Assembly (NCBI RefSeq): GCF_002104995.1
Contig: NW_024468311.1
Span: 1-47,489 of the forward strand
Source: Linderina pennispora
Taxonomy: Eukaryota; Kickxellomycota; Kickxellomycetes; Kickxellales; Kickxellaceae
Reading direction: 5' to 3'
DNA: 47,489 bases
Positions 19,348 through 27,504 of this stretch are shown here, piece after piece (position 1 is the first letter of the stretch; the number at the start of each line of letters is the position of its first letter). The position numbers and the translations under genes were made by a program. The notes beneath the pieces were generated by a model. It did not search any database and was not told where the DNA came from. It saw only the letters and a program-made list of their open reading frames with translations.

Positions 19348-20343
19348 GGCTTGGGCTGGGGCACCGTATGACGCTGGAGCGGGAGCACCGTACGAAGGAG
19401 CCTGGGCCGGAGCCTGAGCAGGGGCTTGGGCTGGGGCGCCATATGACGCTGGAGCAGGAGCACCGTACGAAGGAGCCTGAGCCGGTGCAGGTGCAGGTGC
19501 AGGTGCAGGTGCATGGGCTTGGGCTGGGGCACCGTATGACGCTGGAGCGGGAGCACCGTACGAAGGAGCCTGGGCCGGAGCCTGAGCCGGAGCCTGAGCC
19601 GGAGCAGGGGCTTGGGCTGGGGCGCCATATGACGCTGGAGCAGGAGCGCCGTACGAAGGAGCCTGAGCTGGAGCCGGAGCCGGAGCAGGGGCTTGGGCTG
19701 GGGCGCCATATGACGCTGGAGCAGGAGCACCGTATGAAGGAGCCTGAGCCGGAGCCTGAGCCGGAGCCGGAGCCGGAGCAGGGGCAGAAGCTGTATAACC
19801 ACTAGGAGAGGGAGCAGAAGAACCATAAGCAGGAGCAGGGGCGGGGGCAGGGGCAGGGGCAGGGGCTGGAGCTGGAGCCGGAGCCGGAGAGGAGCCATAC
19901 CCTGAAGGAGGAGGGGGAGATGATGGGGCTGACGAGTAACCACCGCTTGGCGGGGCTGACGAGTAACCACCGCTTGGCGGGGCCGACGAGTAGCCACCGC
20001 TTGGCGGAGCCGACGAGTAACCACCGCTTGGCGGAGCCGACGAGTAGCCACCGCTTGGCGGAGCCGATGAGTAACCACCACTTGGCGGAGCCGACGAGTA
20101 ACCACCGCTTGGTGGGGCCGACGAGTAGCCACCACCACCGCCGCCACCAGAGTTCTTCTTCTTGCGGTGCTTCTTGAAGAGGTCCTCGTTTTCGTCATCG
20201 AGTGCTACGCGAATCCGCGAGTCTGGCATGCCAGCCTTTCCGGGCTCAACCATTTCAACAACAGCAGCACTGCTGTCGGTAGGCGCCTGCTTGGCCAACA
20301 CACCAAGTGCCAGAGCAGCAACAAATCCGAACTTGACTAGCAT
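19075..20343 (-). CDS. secreted low-complexity repeat protein (YSSAPPSGG and SYGAPAPA repeats)
   Basis: 422 residues from the ATG at 20343, which starts a clear signal peptide (MLVKFGFVAALALGVLAKQA). A short acidic/basic segment ends in the cluster KKHRKKK, followed by a glycine run. Then come about eight tandem 9-residue units (YSSAPPSGG) and several rounds of an Ala-Pro/Gln-Ala-Pro spacer plus SYGAPAPASYGAPAQ. The end is SYGRK, with no GPI-type hydrophobic tail. The Tyr/Ser/Pro/Gly composition is like structural wall, adhesive or cuticle-type proteins, a role I infer only. The KKHRKKK cluster could be a processing site. It is head-to-head with another repeat-built secreted gene at 21412. 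Confidence 0.8.
19925..20128 (-). repeat. 27-bp coding tandem repeat (about 8 units)
   Basis: Near-identical 27-bp units encode YSSAPPSGG. Copies differ mostly at silent positions, which points to ongoing homogenisation under selection for the peptide. Confidence 0.85.
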
Positions 20344-20490
20344 TGGCAACAATAACCGAAGGGGTGAAGTGATAGGAGAAATGAGGTGAAGGAGAGGAGG
20401 TATGCGAGGGTGCAAGTATGCTTTTTTTGAGTGTATATCAGTAGAGATGCCTGAAAGAATGCTGATGGTACTGATGCTTGCGACGGGGTT

Positions 20491-20501
20491 GCTTTTTATA
20501 C
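20491..20501 (-). promoter_or_regulatory. TATA box of secreted repeat protein gene
   Basis: GTATAAAAAGC on the minus strand, about 150 bp upstream of the ATG at 20343. Confidence 0.5.
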
Positions 20502-21222
20502 ACCTCTTTCTACAACATGCATGCAAACGCTCTGTTTCTGGGAAACATGGGTGTATTTTGTAGAGTGAAGCTGGGCGCACTTGGTCGAGGAAGCCCTGGA
20601 TGATCTGGCCTAGAATGCGATTTGTAGCATACCCATCCATGACTGAAACAGGCAGGTGGATCTAGCACCCGTAGATATAATGCTCCGGATAATACAGGTG
20701 GTTTTCAGCGCGTGGGGCTAGGACGTGTCGCAGGTGGGTCGGCAGTGGAAGTTAAAAATCGGGGCAGCCATATGGAGCTCGGCACACGGCTTATTGTACA
20801 ATCTGGACCCCCACGTGTCGCATAAAGATTAACCACCTGGATGGTGTCAGTGAGAGAATGGGTTGCGCCTGTATTCGCCATGCTCCATATTTTCAGACTG
20901 ATCCTTTTAGGTGTACTGGGACTCAAAGTGTGCCAATTATATGCAGCCAGTATGGCTGCCTGTGTGACTGGGGCTGAGCTGGCGCCGGTCATACAGGTGG
21001 GGGAAGTAATGGTTACCATTGCGCTTTTTGCAGGAATGAAACATAGATACTGAGAGGGCTTATCCTCCTTTGAAAAAGAAGGGGGGCCAATTCGTTGGTA
21101 GCTATACTCACCCACACAGCCAAAATGCAATGGACCATGTGGCACTACATACATTAAAAATTCCCCTTTCCCTAGTGGCAGGACTGCCACAGTGCATTGC
21201 AGACCACCACCACCAAATTCAG
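20502..21222. other. divergent spacer between two secreted-protein genes
   Basis: No gene supported. Serves as upstream region for the genes starting at 20343 (minus) and 21412 (plus). Confidence 0.4.
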
Positions 21223-21230
21223 TATAAAAG
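21223..21230 (+). promoter_or_regulatory. TATA box of cell-wall-like repeat gene
   Basis: TATAAAAG, about 180 bp upstream of the ATG at 21412. Confidence 0.5.
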
Positions 21231-21411
21231 AGCGAGAGCAGACGAAAAGCATGCAGAGTAAAATCTGTATCCTCAAGTATCTTCAGGCACTTGCAAAAAT
21301 AGCTTCAATAGGCAATATCTCACTGCAGAACGTAGACTTCATAGATTCTTTTAGACACAGACCCATCTAGTTTCACTCAGTACTAGCATACTCGGATAAT
21401 CAAACGACAAT

Positions 21412-23115
21412 ATGCAGATCAACATCGCCGCCCTTGCTGTTCTCGCCCTCTCGATTGGCACCTTTGCCTCGCCAGCCTTCAAGGGCGTACATTTTGCTAA
21501 CTACGGATCGAGCTACGGATCGAGCGCTGTTGCCTCTTCCTCGGCTGCTGCTGCACCAACCTCTGCTGCTGCTGCACCCACATCGGCTGCCGCTGCACCC
21601 ACATCGGCTGCTGCTGCACCAACCTCAGCTGCCGCTGCACCAACCTCAGCTGCCGCTGCACCCACATCGGCTGCTGCTGCACCAACCTCAGCTGCCGCTG
21701 CACCCACATCGGCTGCTGCTGCACCAACCTCAGCTGCTGCTGCACCAACCTCAGCTGCCGCTGCACCCACATCGGCTGCTGCTGCACCAACCTCAGCTGC
21801 CGCTGCACCCACATCGGCTGCTGCTGCACCAACCTCAGCTGCCGCTGCACCTACATCGGCACCTGTCCCTGGCGGGTACGCGTCGAACGGGTCGTATGGG
21901 TCGTACGGGTCATCGGGTGTCGTGCCCCCGGTCACCACGACAGTGACGGTCACTGGTCCTGCAACCACCGTGACTGCTCCTGGGACCACAGTGACCGCTC
22001 CTGCAGGCACCGTGACCAATACAGTTACTGCTCCTGCGACCACCGTGACTGCTCCTGCAACCACCGTGACCGCTCCTGGGACCACAGTGACCGCTCCTGC
22101 AGGCACCGTGACCAATACAGTTACTGCTCCTGCGACCACCGTGACCGCTCCTGGGACCACAGTGACCGCTCCTGCAGGCACCGTGACTGCTCCTGCAACC
22201 ACCGTGACCGCTCCTGCAACCACCGTGACCGCTCCTGCAACCACCGTGACTGCTCCTGCGATCACCGTGACCGCTCCTGCAGGCACCGTGACCAATACAG
22301 TTACTGCTCCTGGGACCACCGTGACTGCTCCTGCAACCACCGTGACCGCTCCTGGGACCACAGTGACCGCTCCTGCAGGCACCGTGACCAATACAGTTAC
22401 TGCTCCTGCGACCACCGTGACTGCTCCTGCGATCACCGTGACCGCTCCTGCAACCACCGTGACCGCTCCTGCAACCACCGTGACCGCTCCTGGGACCACC
22501 GTGACTGCTCCTGCGATCACCGTGACTGCTCCTGCAACCACCGTGACTGCTCCTGCAACCACCGTGACTGCTCCTGCAACCACCGTGACTGCTCCTGCAA
22601 CCACCGTGACCGCTCCTGGGACCACAGTGACCGCTCCTGCAGGCACCGTGACCAATACAGTTACTGCTCCTGGGACCACCGTGACTGCTCCTGCAACCAC
22701 CGTGACCGCTCCTGGGACCACAGTGACCGCTCCTGCAGGCACCGTGACCAATACAGTTACTGCTCCTGCGACCACCGTGACCGCTCCTGGGACCACTGTG
22801 ACCGCTCCTGGGACCACTGTGACCGCTCCTGCGATCACCGTGACTGCTCCTGCGACCACTGTGACTGCTCCTGCGACCACTGTGACTGCTCCTGCGACCA
22901 CTGTGACTGCTCCTGCGACCACTGTGACTGCTCCTGCGACCACTGTGACTGCCACCTCGACGGTGACTAACACAGTGACGGCACCAGCACCTGGTGGATA
23001 TGCTAGCGGTGGATACAACAATGGATACAACAGTGGAGCTGCGGCTGCTGCTCCTGCCCCTACTGCATCAGCTGGCCCTACTCCGACCTCTGGAACTGCT
23101 GCTGCCCGTGTCTAA
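21412..23115 (+). CDS. secreted cell-wall-like protein with SAAAAPT and TVTAPATTV repeats
   Basis: 567 residues. The signal peptide is MQINIAALAVLALSIGTFAS. About 15 tandem SAAAAPT units (about residues 45-150) lead to a GYASNGSYGSYGSSG spacer. More than forty TVTAP-type units (TVTAPATTV, TVTAPGTTV, with periodic TVTNTVTAP) follow, then a Gly/Tyr/Asn tail ending AAARV. Thr/Ser/Pro richness predicts heavy O-mannosylation, as in fungal wall proteins and adhesins. No GPI-attachment tail or transmembrane segment is present, so retention would need other linkage. The repeat creates a 505-codon antisense open frame that I treat as an artefact. The start has good context (ACAATATG) and a TATA box upstream. 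Confidence 0.82.
   Translation: MQINIAALAVLALSIGTFASPAFKGVHFANYGSSYGSSAVASSSAAAAPTSAAAAPTSAAAAPTSAAAAPTSAAAAPTSAAAAPTSAAAAPTSAAAAPTSAAAAPTSAAAAPTSAAAAPTSAAAAPTSAAAAPTSAAAAPTSAAAAPTSAPVPGGYASNGSYGSYGSSGVVPPVTTTVTVTGPATTVTAPGTTVTAPAGTVTNTVTAPATTVTAPATTVTAPGTTVTAPAGTVTNTVTAPATTVTAPGTTVTAPAGTVTAPATTVTAPATTVTAPATTVTAPAITVTAPAGTVTNTVTAPGTTVTAPATTVTAPGTTVTAPAGTVTNTVTAPATTVTAPAITVTAPATTVTAPATTVTAPGTTVTAPAITVTAPATTVTAPATTVTAPATTVTAPATTVTAPGTTVTAPAGTVTNTVTAPGTTVTAPATTVTAPGTTVTAPAGTVTNTVTAPATTVTAPGTTVTAPGTTVTAPAITVTAPATTVTAPATTVTAPATTVTAPATTVTAPATTVTATSTVTNTVTAPAPGGYASGGYNNGYNSGAAAAAPAPTASAGPTPTSGTAAARV
21540..22960 (+). repeat. coding tandem repeats: 21-bp and 27-bp class arrays
   Basis: The first array (about 21540-21855) has 21-bp units for SAAAAPT, alternating between two silent variants. 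The second (about 21955-22960) is built from units for TVTAPxTT in a higher-order arrangement in which longer blocks are themselves duplicated. Confidence 0.85.
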
Positions 23116-23323
23116 AAGTGAAAATGCTGTCTAAAAGCGGAAATGGATGGTTTCCGTCGTTTGTTTTGTGTCTCTTTGCATCTAACTCCAATCCTTTACA
23201 TTCTTACTAAGCGCATTGAGTCGTTTGTAGTCTACCTTGCAAGTGGATGTTTTTATTTAAAAAAAAAGCCTGTCAATACTAGCTATTTGTTAAGCAGAAT
23301 ATCGATTTCACGTTTCATATCTT

Positions 23324-23662
23324 TCAATAGCGCTTATAGTTGCCACTGAGAGTACCCTGAAGAAATGTAGATGGCGTTAAAAGTCCATGCCATTTGCATA
23401 TCCACGCGTATTCGGGGGCGCTACACAGCATGCTGGAATAAGCCGAGTGTATCCCTATGTATGGGCCGAATTGAGAAGAGAACTGTGGGGTTAGTTGAGA
23501 TTCCAAGCCAGCAGAAACTTGCGAATATGCTTGTGATTGCATGCTGCTCCAGAGTGTAGTTGGTTCTGATAGCGGAAGAATCACAGTCAGAGTTGGCCAG
23601 TTTGATGGTGACGCAGAGGCAAAGGCGATAAACAGGAATGTAAAACCGAATGAGTACTGCAT
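23324..23662 (-). CDS. small secreted protein, WPTLT family, member 1
   Basis: 112 residues from the ATG at 23662 (MQYSFGFTFLFIAFASASPS, signal peptide). The mature start SNWPTLTVILP matches ANWPTLTSALS in the gene at 24106, and both continue with W-S...AQ...Q...L...SSQF. Two cysteines near the C-terminus (MLCSAPEYAWICKW) parallel the two in the paralogue. I do not recognise the family; it has the size and features of a fungal small secreted (effector-like) protein. The 3' end converges on the repeat gene ending at 23115. Confidence 0.65.
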   Translation of the reverse strand: MQYSFGFTFLFIAFASASPSNWPTLTVILPLSEPTTLWSSMQSQAYSQVSAGLESQLTPQFSSQFGPYIGIHSAYSSMLCSAPEYAWICKWHGLLTPSTFLQGTLSGNYKRY

Positions 23663-23724
23663 AGTGAAGAGGAGGATGCAGTTTACACAATGACAGGTAA
23701 AGTACGTTAGTTGAAGGAGCATCC

Positions 23725-23730
23725 TTATAA
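23725..23730 (-). promoter_or_regulatory. TATA-like box of small secreted gene 1
   Basis: TTATAA about 65 bp upstream of the ATG at 23662. Confidence 0.4.
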
Positions 23731-24105
23731 ATCGAGGATTGGGTGTATAGAAACAACCACGTATCATGTTGAGGAATGCGTGTGCGATTTGAGGCAGATT
23801 GGGTATTCGGTTATATGGACCCAATGTCAGAAATTGGCCGCATTTGTTGCGGAATAACTTTCTGTATGCAGTCTATGCTACTGGCGACAAATAAAAGTGC
23901 ATTTAAAGCAGCGAGCAGAGGCCAAAATGCAAATGATGATTAGTGAGCTCGGATGCCAAGCAGCCGTTGAATGAATCATCGCATTCGGTAGTTACTCCGA
24001 ACAACCAGACATGAGAATCACAAAAGGCGGGTAGGTTGCTGAGTCTAGGCTGGAATTTGTCCAATAATGAGGAGACTTAGGCTACTGAGAAGGAGCTAGT
24101 TCTGC

Positions 24106-24459
24106 TCAAGGGCCAGTACCAAAGCAGAACCATGAGGGTGTCTTGGAGTTGCAGAGCGAGTCTAGGTAGCTGGAAATCGAGGAGACAGCGCTCTGGTAGT
24201 CGCTGATCTGCGAGCCAATCTGCATGTTAATCTGTGAATTAAACTCTGCCTGGGCCGAGTTGAACTGGGAGCTGAGACGGGTGTCGGCTGAACTGAGAGA
24301 CATGAGCTGGTCGGAGAGTTGGGCTTCGGCGGTACTCCACATCTGGTCAGCTCGGGAAAGAGCACTGGTCAGGGTTGGCCAGTTCGCTGGTACAGCAGCA
24401 GCACAGATGGCCAGGCCGAGTGAGGCCAGGGTGAAAGAGCGCGTAGAGAGTACGTGCAT
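24106..24459 (-). CDS. small secreted protein, WPTLT family, member 2
   Basis: 117 residues from the ATG at 24459 (MHVLSTRSFTLASLGLAICA, signal peptide, cleavage probably after AAAVPA). The mature protein begins NWPTLTSALSRADQMWS and is largely helical, Ser/Gln/Ala-rich with near-heptad spacing (LSSQFNSAQAEFNSQINMQI), suggesting a short coiled coil. It ends with two cysteines (LCNSKTPSWFCFG) that could pair. It is a tandem paralogue of the gene at 23324, same strand, about 440 bp apart. Identity is limited to the N-terminal block and the Cys pair, so the duplication is old or the genes are fast-evolving. Function unknown. Confidence 0.7.
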   Translation of the reverse strand: MHVLSTRSFTLASLGLAICAAAVPANWPTLTSALSRADQMWSTAEAQLSDQLMSLSSADTRLSSQFNSAQAEFNSQINMQIGSQISDYQSAVSSISSYLDSLCNSKTPSWFCFGTGP

Positions 24460-24541
24460 TTGGGGAATGCGATTATGGTATGTTGACGACGGAGTGAGGC
24501 GGTCCAATGAACGTATCTATGGAATCAGTGTGGTAATCGGG

Positions 24542-24548
24542 TTATATA
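24542..24548 (-). promoter_or_regulatory. TATA box of small secreted gene 2
   Basis: TATATAA on the minus strand about 85 bp upstream of the ATG at 24459. Confidence 0.5.
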
Positions 24549-24997
24549 GGGAGTGAATGTGTTTTGTCTTCTGGGGTGGGCGGACTTGTCAGTGGGAGTT
24601 GTGGCACCATTGTATGGGCTACATGGAGTGAATTATATCCAGGCATCGAAGCCTCCGCTCTTGGCGTATTAGCATTGGCAAGAGGGCGGTGTGTCAGTGG
24701 CACTGCACTCAATGACAAGTCAGCAGGTAAGGAGCACTGCATCTCTGGCGCACCAGCCAAAAACGAAGTGGTGGGAAAAGTCACGGGCCTCGTGGACAGC
24801 AGGTTAGCAGCAACTATCGAGCAAGTCGCGTCCCAGCACAGCCTGCATTGGCTTCCCCCCTAGTCCTTGTGTGTGCAGCATGGCCAAAGGCTGGCTTTAA
24901 TTGTGCCTTTGAAGTGGCTATTGCTTCTTCTCAGTCACTAAGCGCTTTTATTGGTATTCTAGCAGCAAACTCTTACAGTCGTATATACACTTCCAAA

Positions 24998-25930
24998 ATG
25001 ACCTCGGCAGTGGTGGAATTCGTTCAGACGCAGCCGCCAGGCGAGTCCGAGACAGTGCGTTTGTTTTTCTGGGGCGTGATCTTCGGCAGCTATGCGATGA
25101 CGTGGGTACAGCAGCGCGGAGAGCGCAACTTTTCGACAGTCGACCGGCTCTGGGCGCTGATGCCAACCATCTACGGGATTCTGTGGACTCACGAGCACTA
25201 CCTTTCGGACGGCTACCTGCAGGTTTCCAGCAAGGCGGTATTTGTGCAGACTGTAGTTTTCGTGTGGACTGTGCATCATACCCGCAACTTCTGGCGGCGC
25301 GGTGGGTTTTCGGTGGGCTTTGAGGACCACCGGTGGGCGCATGTGCGCGGACAGCTCCACAAAACCCTGGGCTGTCTGTATGCAGTTGGATGGGAGGTAT
25401 TCAACTTTGTGTTTATTGCTCTGTGTCAGCACGCGCTCTTGTATGGAATTGCGTTGCCACTTCGGCTCCTGCAGGACAGCGAAGTGGAGAAAGAGTGGTC
25501 GATGGCGGAGTATGGGCTGGCGGGAGTTATGTGCTTGGCACTGGTGGTGGAGATTGTTGCAGACGGGCAGCAGTATGCGTTCCAGCAGAGGAAGCTCAGT
25601 GGTGCGAACAGCGCAGAGGTGCGGGCCGGGTTTGTGCACTCAGGACTGTACAAGTATGCGCGGCACCCGAATGTGTTCTGCGAGCAGATACTGTGGGTAG
25701 CACTGGCAGCATTTGCGCTGGCAGCGACCGGGGCACCCGTGGGTGGATTGTACTGCGGCGGGGCGTGTGGGCTGGTAGGGCTGACACTGATGTCGGTACG
25801 CTTGACAGAGGCAATCAGCGCCAGCAAGTACCCGTTGTACCGAGCGTACCAACTGAAGACCAGCAGCCTGGTGCCATGCATGCCCAGATCCAACGAGAGT
25901 GTGATCCAAAGCGCAGCCAGGCGACAGTAA
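24998..25930 (+). CDS. DUF1295 / steroid 5-alpha-reductase-like membrane protein
   Basis: 310 residues, with several hydrophobic segments (about residues 20-40, 50-70, 80-95, 130-160, 190-205, 250-285). The C-terminal SGLYKYARHPNVFCEQILW is the signature of DUF1295 and related 5-alpha-reductase/ICMT-like enzymes, whose conserved Arg-His-Pro-Asn binds NADPH or methyl donor. HTRNFWRRGGFS is the usual internal loop motif. Likely an ER or other internal-membrane oxidoreductase acting on a lipid; the substrate is unknown. I chose the ATG at 24998 (CCAAAATG) because the 50 residues from the upstream in-frame ATG at 24848 have no family resemblance. It diverges from the small secreted gene at 24459. 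Confidence 0.8.
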   Translation: MTSAVVEFVQTQPPGESETVRLFFWGVIFGSYAMTWVQQRGERNFSTVDRLWALMPTIYGILWTHEHYLSDGYLQVSSKAVFVQTVVFVWTVHHTRNFWRRGGFSVGFEDHRWAHVRGQLHKTLGCLYAVGWEVFNFVFIALCQHALLYGIALPLRLLQDSEVEKEWSMAEYGLAGVMCLALVVEIVADGQQYAFQQRKLSGANSAEVRAGFVHSGLYKYARHPNVFCEQILWVALAAFALAATGAPVGGLYCGGACGLVGLTLMSVRLTEAISASKYPLYRAYQLKTSSLVPCMPRSNESVIQSAARRQ

Positions 25931-26021
25931 AGTAAAAAAAAAACAAAAATAAAAACAAAAACGGGAGGAGCTGAGGTAGAAAAAACGCGATAAATAAATT
26001 GCTCAATGAAAGTGATTTTTG

Positions 26022-26762
26022 TTACGCCTCGTCGAGCTCACGTAGAAACACACCCTGCTGCGGATGCCCTGACTCGTCCGATAGCCCAAGCCCAGTATTT
26101 GTGGTTTGGTTGTGTGGCAAGGCATTCGTCTGGTTGGCGTTAGAGTGGGAGGGACTAAATTCAGGGAACTCGGCATAGTCAATCTTGCTCGAGAACTTGC
26201 TACGCTGCTTGCTGCGGCGCCAAAACAGGAATGCAATGAATGCGCCAGCAAGCACCACTACGCCGCCGACTACTATGCCAATGATAGCGCCGGTAGGGAG
26301 ATTCGACTTTTTTTTGGTATCCTGTAAAGTCGGCTTCTTTGTCGGCGACGGTGTCCCTGTGGAGGTGTCAGTTGAGGCTGGTGTTGGCTCGGTGGATGTC
26401 GGGGAATGCGATGTCTCCACGGCTGTGCTGTGTTTAGCGGAGGAATGTTTGGTGGTTGGCGTCGGAGGGAAGGATGTCACAGTAGTGGTTGAGGTCACTG
26501 TCTCAGTGTCGCCGGTATCCATGTCGGTCGGTGTGCTGGTAATATGCTCAGTGGTATCGGAGGTTGGTTCCGAGCGCGTCATGCTAGTAGGCTCGGATTT
26601 GGTGGTCCCGGTACTCTCCGTACTCTGTGTAGTATGCGTGGCCTTTGTGGTGTCAGTAACGCCAGTGTCGCTAGCTGATGGCTGCTGGTCAGTGGATGGC
26701 AATTCTTGCGCAATGACCAAGGCACAAAGGCCCAGAAGAAAAGCAAGGTAAGTGGCCTTCAT
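26022..26762 (-). CDS. mucin-like single-pass membrane protein (Mid2/sensor-like architecture)
   Basis: 246 residues from the ATG at 26762. Signal peptide MKATYLAFLLGLCALVIAQ; then about 145 residues of Thr/Ser/Pro-rich sequence, expected to be densely O-glycosylated; then a transmembrane helix (GAIIGIVVGGVVVLAGAFIA, about residues 170-193) followed by the basic stop-transfer WRRSKQR; then a 50-residue cytoplasmic tail rich in Asn/Ser/Gln ending ELDEA. This is the layout of fungal wall-stress sensors (Mid2, Mtl1, WSC), but no cysteine-rich WSC domain is present, so the resemblance is architectural. The longer frame starting at 27086 is upstream sequence, not protein. Confidence 0.7.
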   Translation of the reverse strand: MKATYLAFLLGLCALVIAQELPSTDQQPSASDTGVTDTTKATHTTQSTESTGTTKSEPTSMTRSEPTSDTTEHITSTPTDMDTGDTETVTSTTTVTSFPPTPTTKHSSAKHSTAVETSHSPTSTEPTPASTDTSTGTPSPTKKPTLQDTKKKSNLPTGAIIGIVVGGVVVLAGAFIAFLFWRRSKQRSKFSSKIDYAEFPEFSPSHSNANQTNALPHNQTTNTGLGLSDESGHPQQGVFLRELDEA

Positions 26763-27504
26763 TAAAATATATGTATAACAAGGAAAATGAAGAAAAAGCC
26801 TCGGAAGAGCTGGAGAGAGAAGGGGGAGAAGTGGAAGTAAAAAATAAATTCCAGGATGAACAGCTGCACAAACAGCGAGGGGGGATGAGCTATGTATAAA
26901 TACATGACACCTTGCAGGACCGACTTTTTTAGTTGGGGGGCGAGGAGGCACTGTGCTCACTTGGCCTTCCAGATGACATGTGGTGTTTTTGCCAAGCACT
27001 ACAAAGGCGGGTTTCTTTTCTCCTTTGTTGAAATGCTTGGTTTTCATTTTCAATATAGCGATTCCTTGCCTGGAAACAATATCCACTAGTCATTGCAAGA
27101 GATTGCAGGTATACTTTTCCCAATCGCGGTTTGGAAAACAACAAAGAGACAGTCTAAAACCTGGCCCCTCCCTCCCTCCCTCCCCCCTTTGTCGACCACT
27201 AAAGCAGCATTTTCTTTCTATATTTTAGGAATGCGAACACAGCAGTGGCTGCTGCAGCAAGCCATAGAGTAGGAAAAAGCATATATGAATAGTACATGGC
27301 CGGCGATCACATGGATGAGGGTAGCTATATTTAGATATTGCGGAGAAGACATGATTAGATGCACAGATCATTGGATTTGCCACGACCATGCGCGTCATAG
27401 GCGCAAGCGAGAGCGAGCCCATAGGCCAGCCTGGCTTTCTCTTTGTAAGCCTGTCTATTGTCGTCTTTTTCTTTTCTTTTTTTTTTTTTTCATCTTCTAC
27501 TCAG
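26763..27504. promoter_or_regulatory. divergent spacer between mucin-like gene and glucosidase II beta gene
   Basis: No gene supported. A T17 tract at about 27474-27490 lies directly upstream of the plus-strand start codon and probably sits in the 5' UTR. Confidence 0.4.

Noticed and set aside
19152-20177. Open frames antisense to the YSSAPPSGG/SYGAPAPA gene
   Set aside because: Mirror images of the tandem repeats; no start context or domain.
18903-20198. 431-codon minus-strand frame overlapping the secreted repeat gene
   Set aside because: Arg/Leu-rich shadow of the same repeats in another frame, extending into AT-rich 3' flank.
21513-23030. 505-codon open frame antisense to the TVTAP repeat gene
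   Set aside because: It is forced open by the repeat composition (VTVVAGA repeats), has no signal peptide, and the sense strand has a signal peptide, TATA box and sensible start.
27388-27504. N-terminal extension of glucosidase II beta from the upstream ATG
   Set aside because: It translates a poly-T tract (run of Phe); the ATG at 27505 gives a normal signal peptide.
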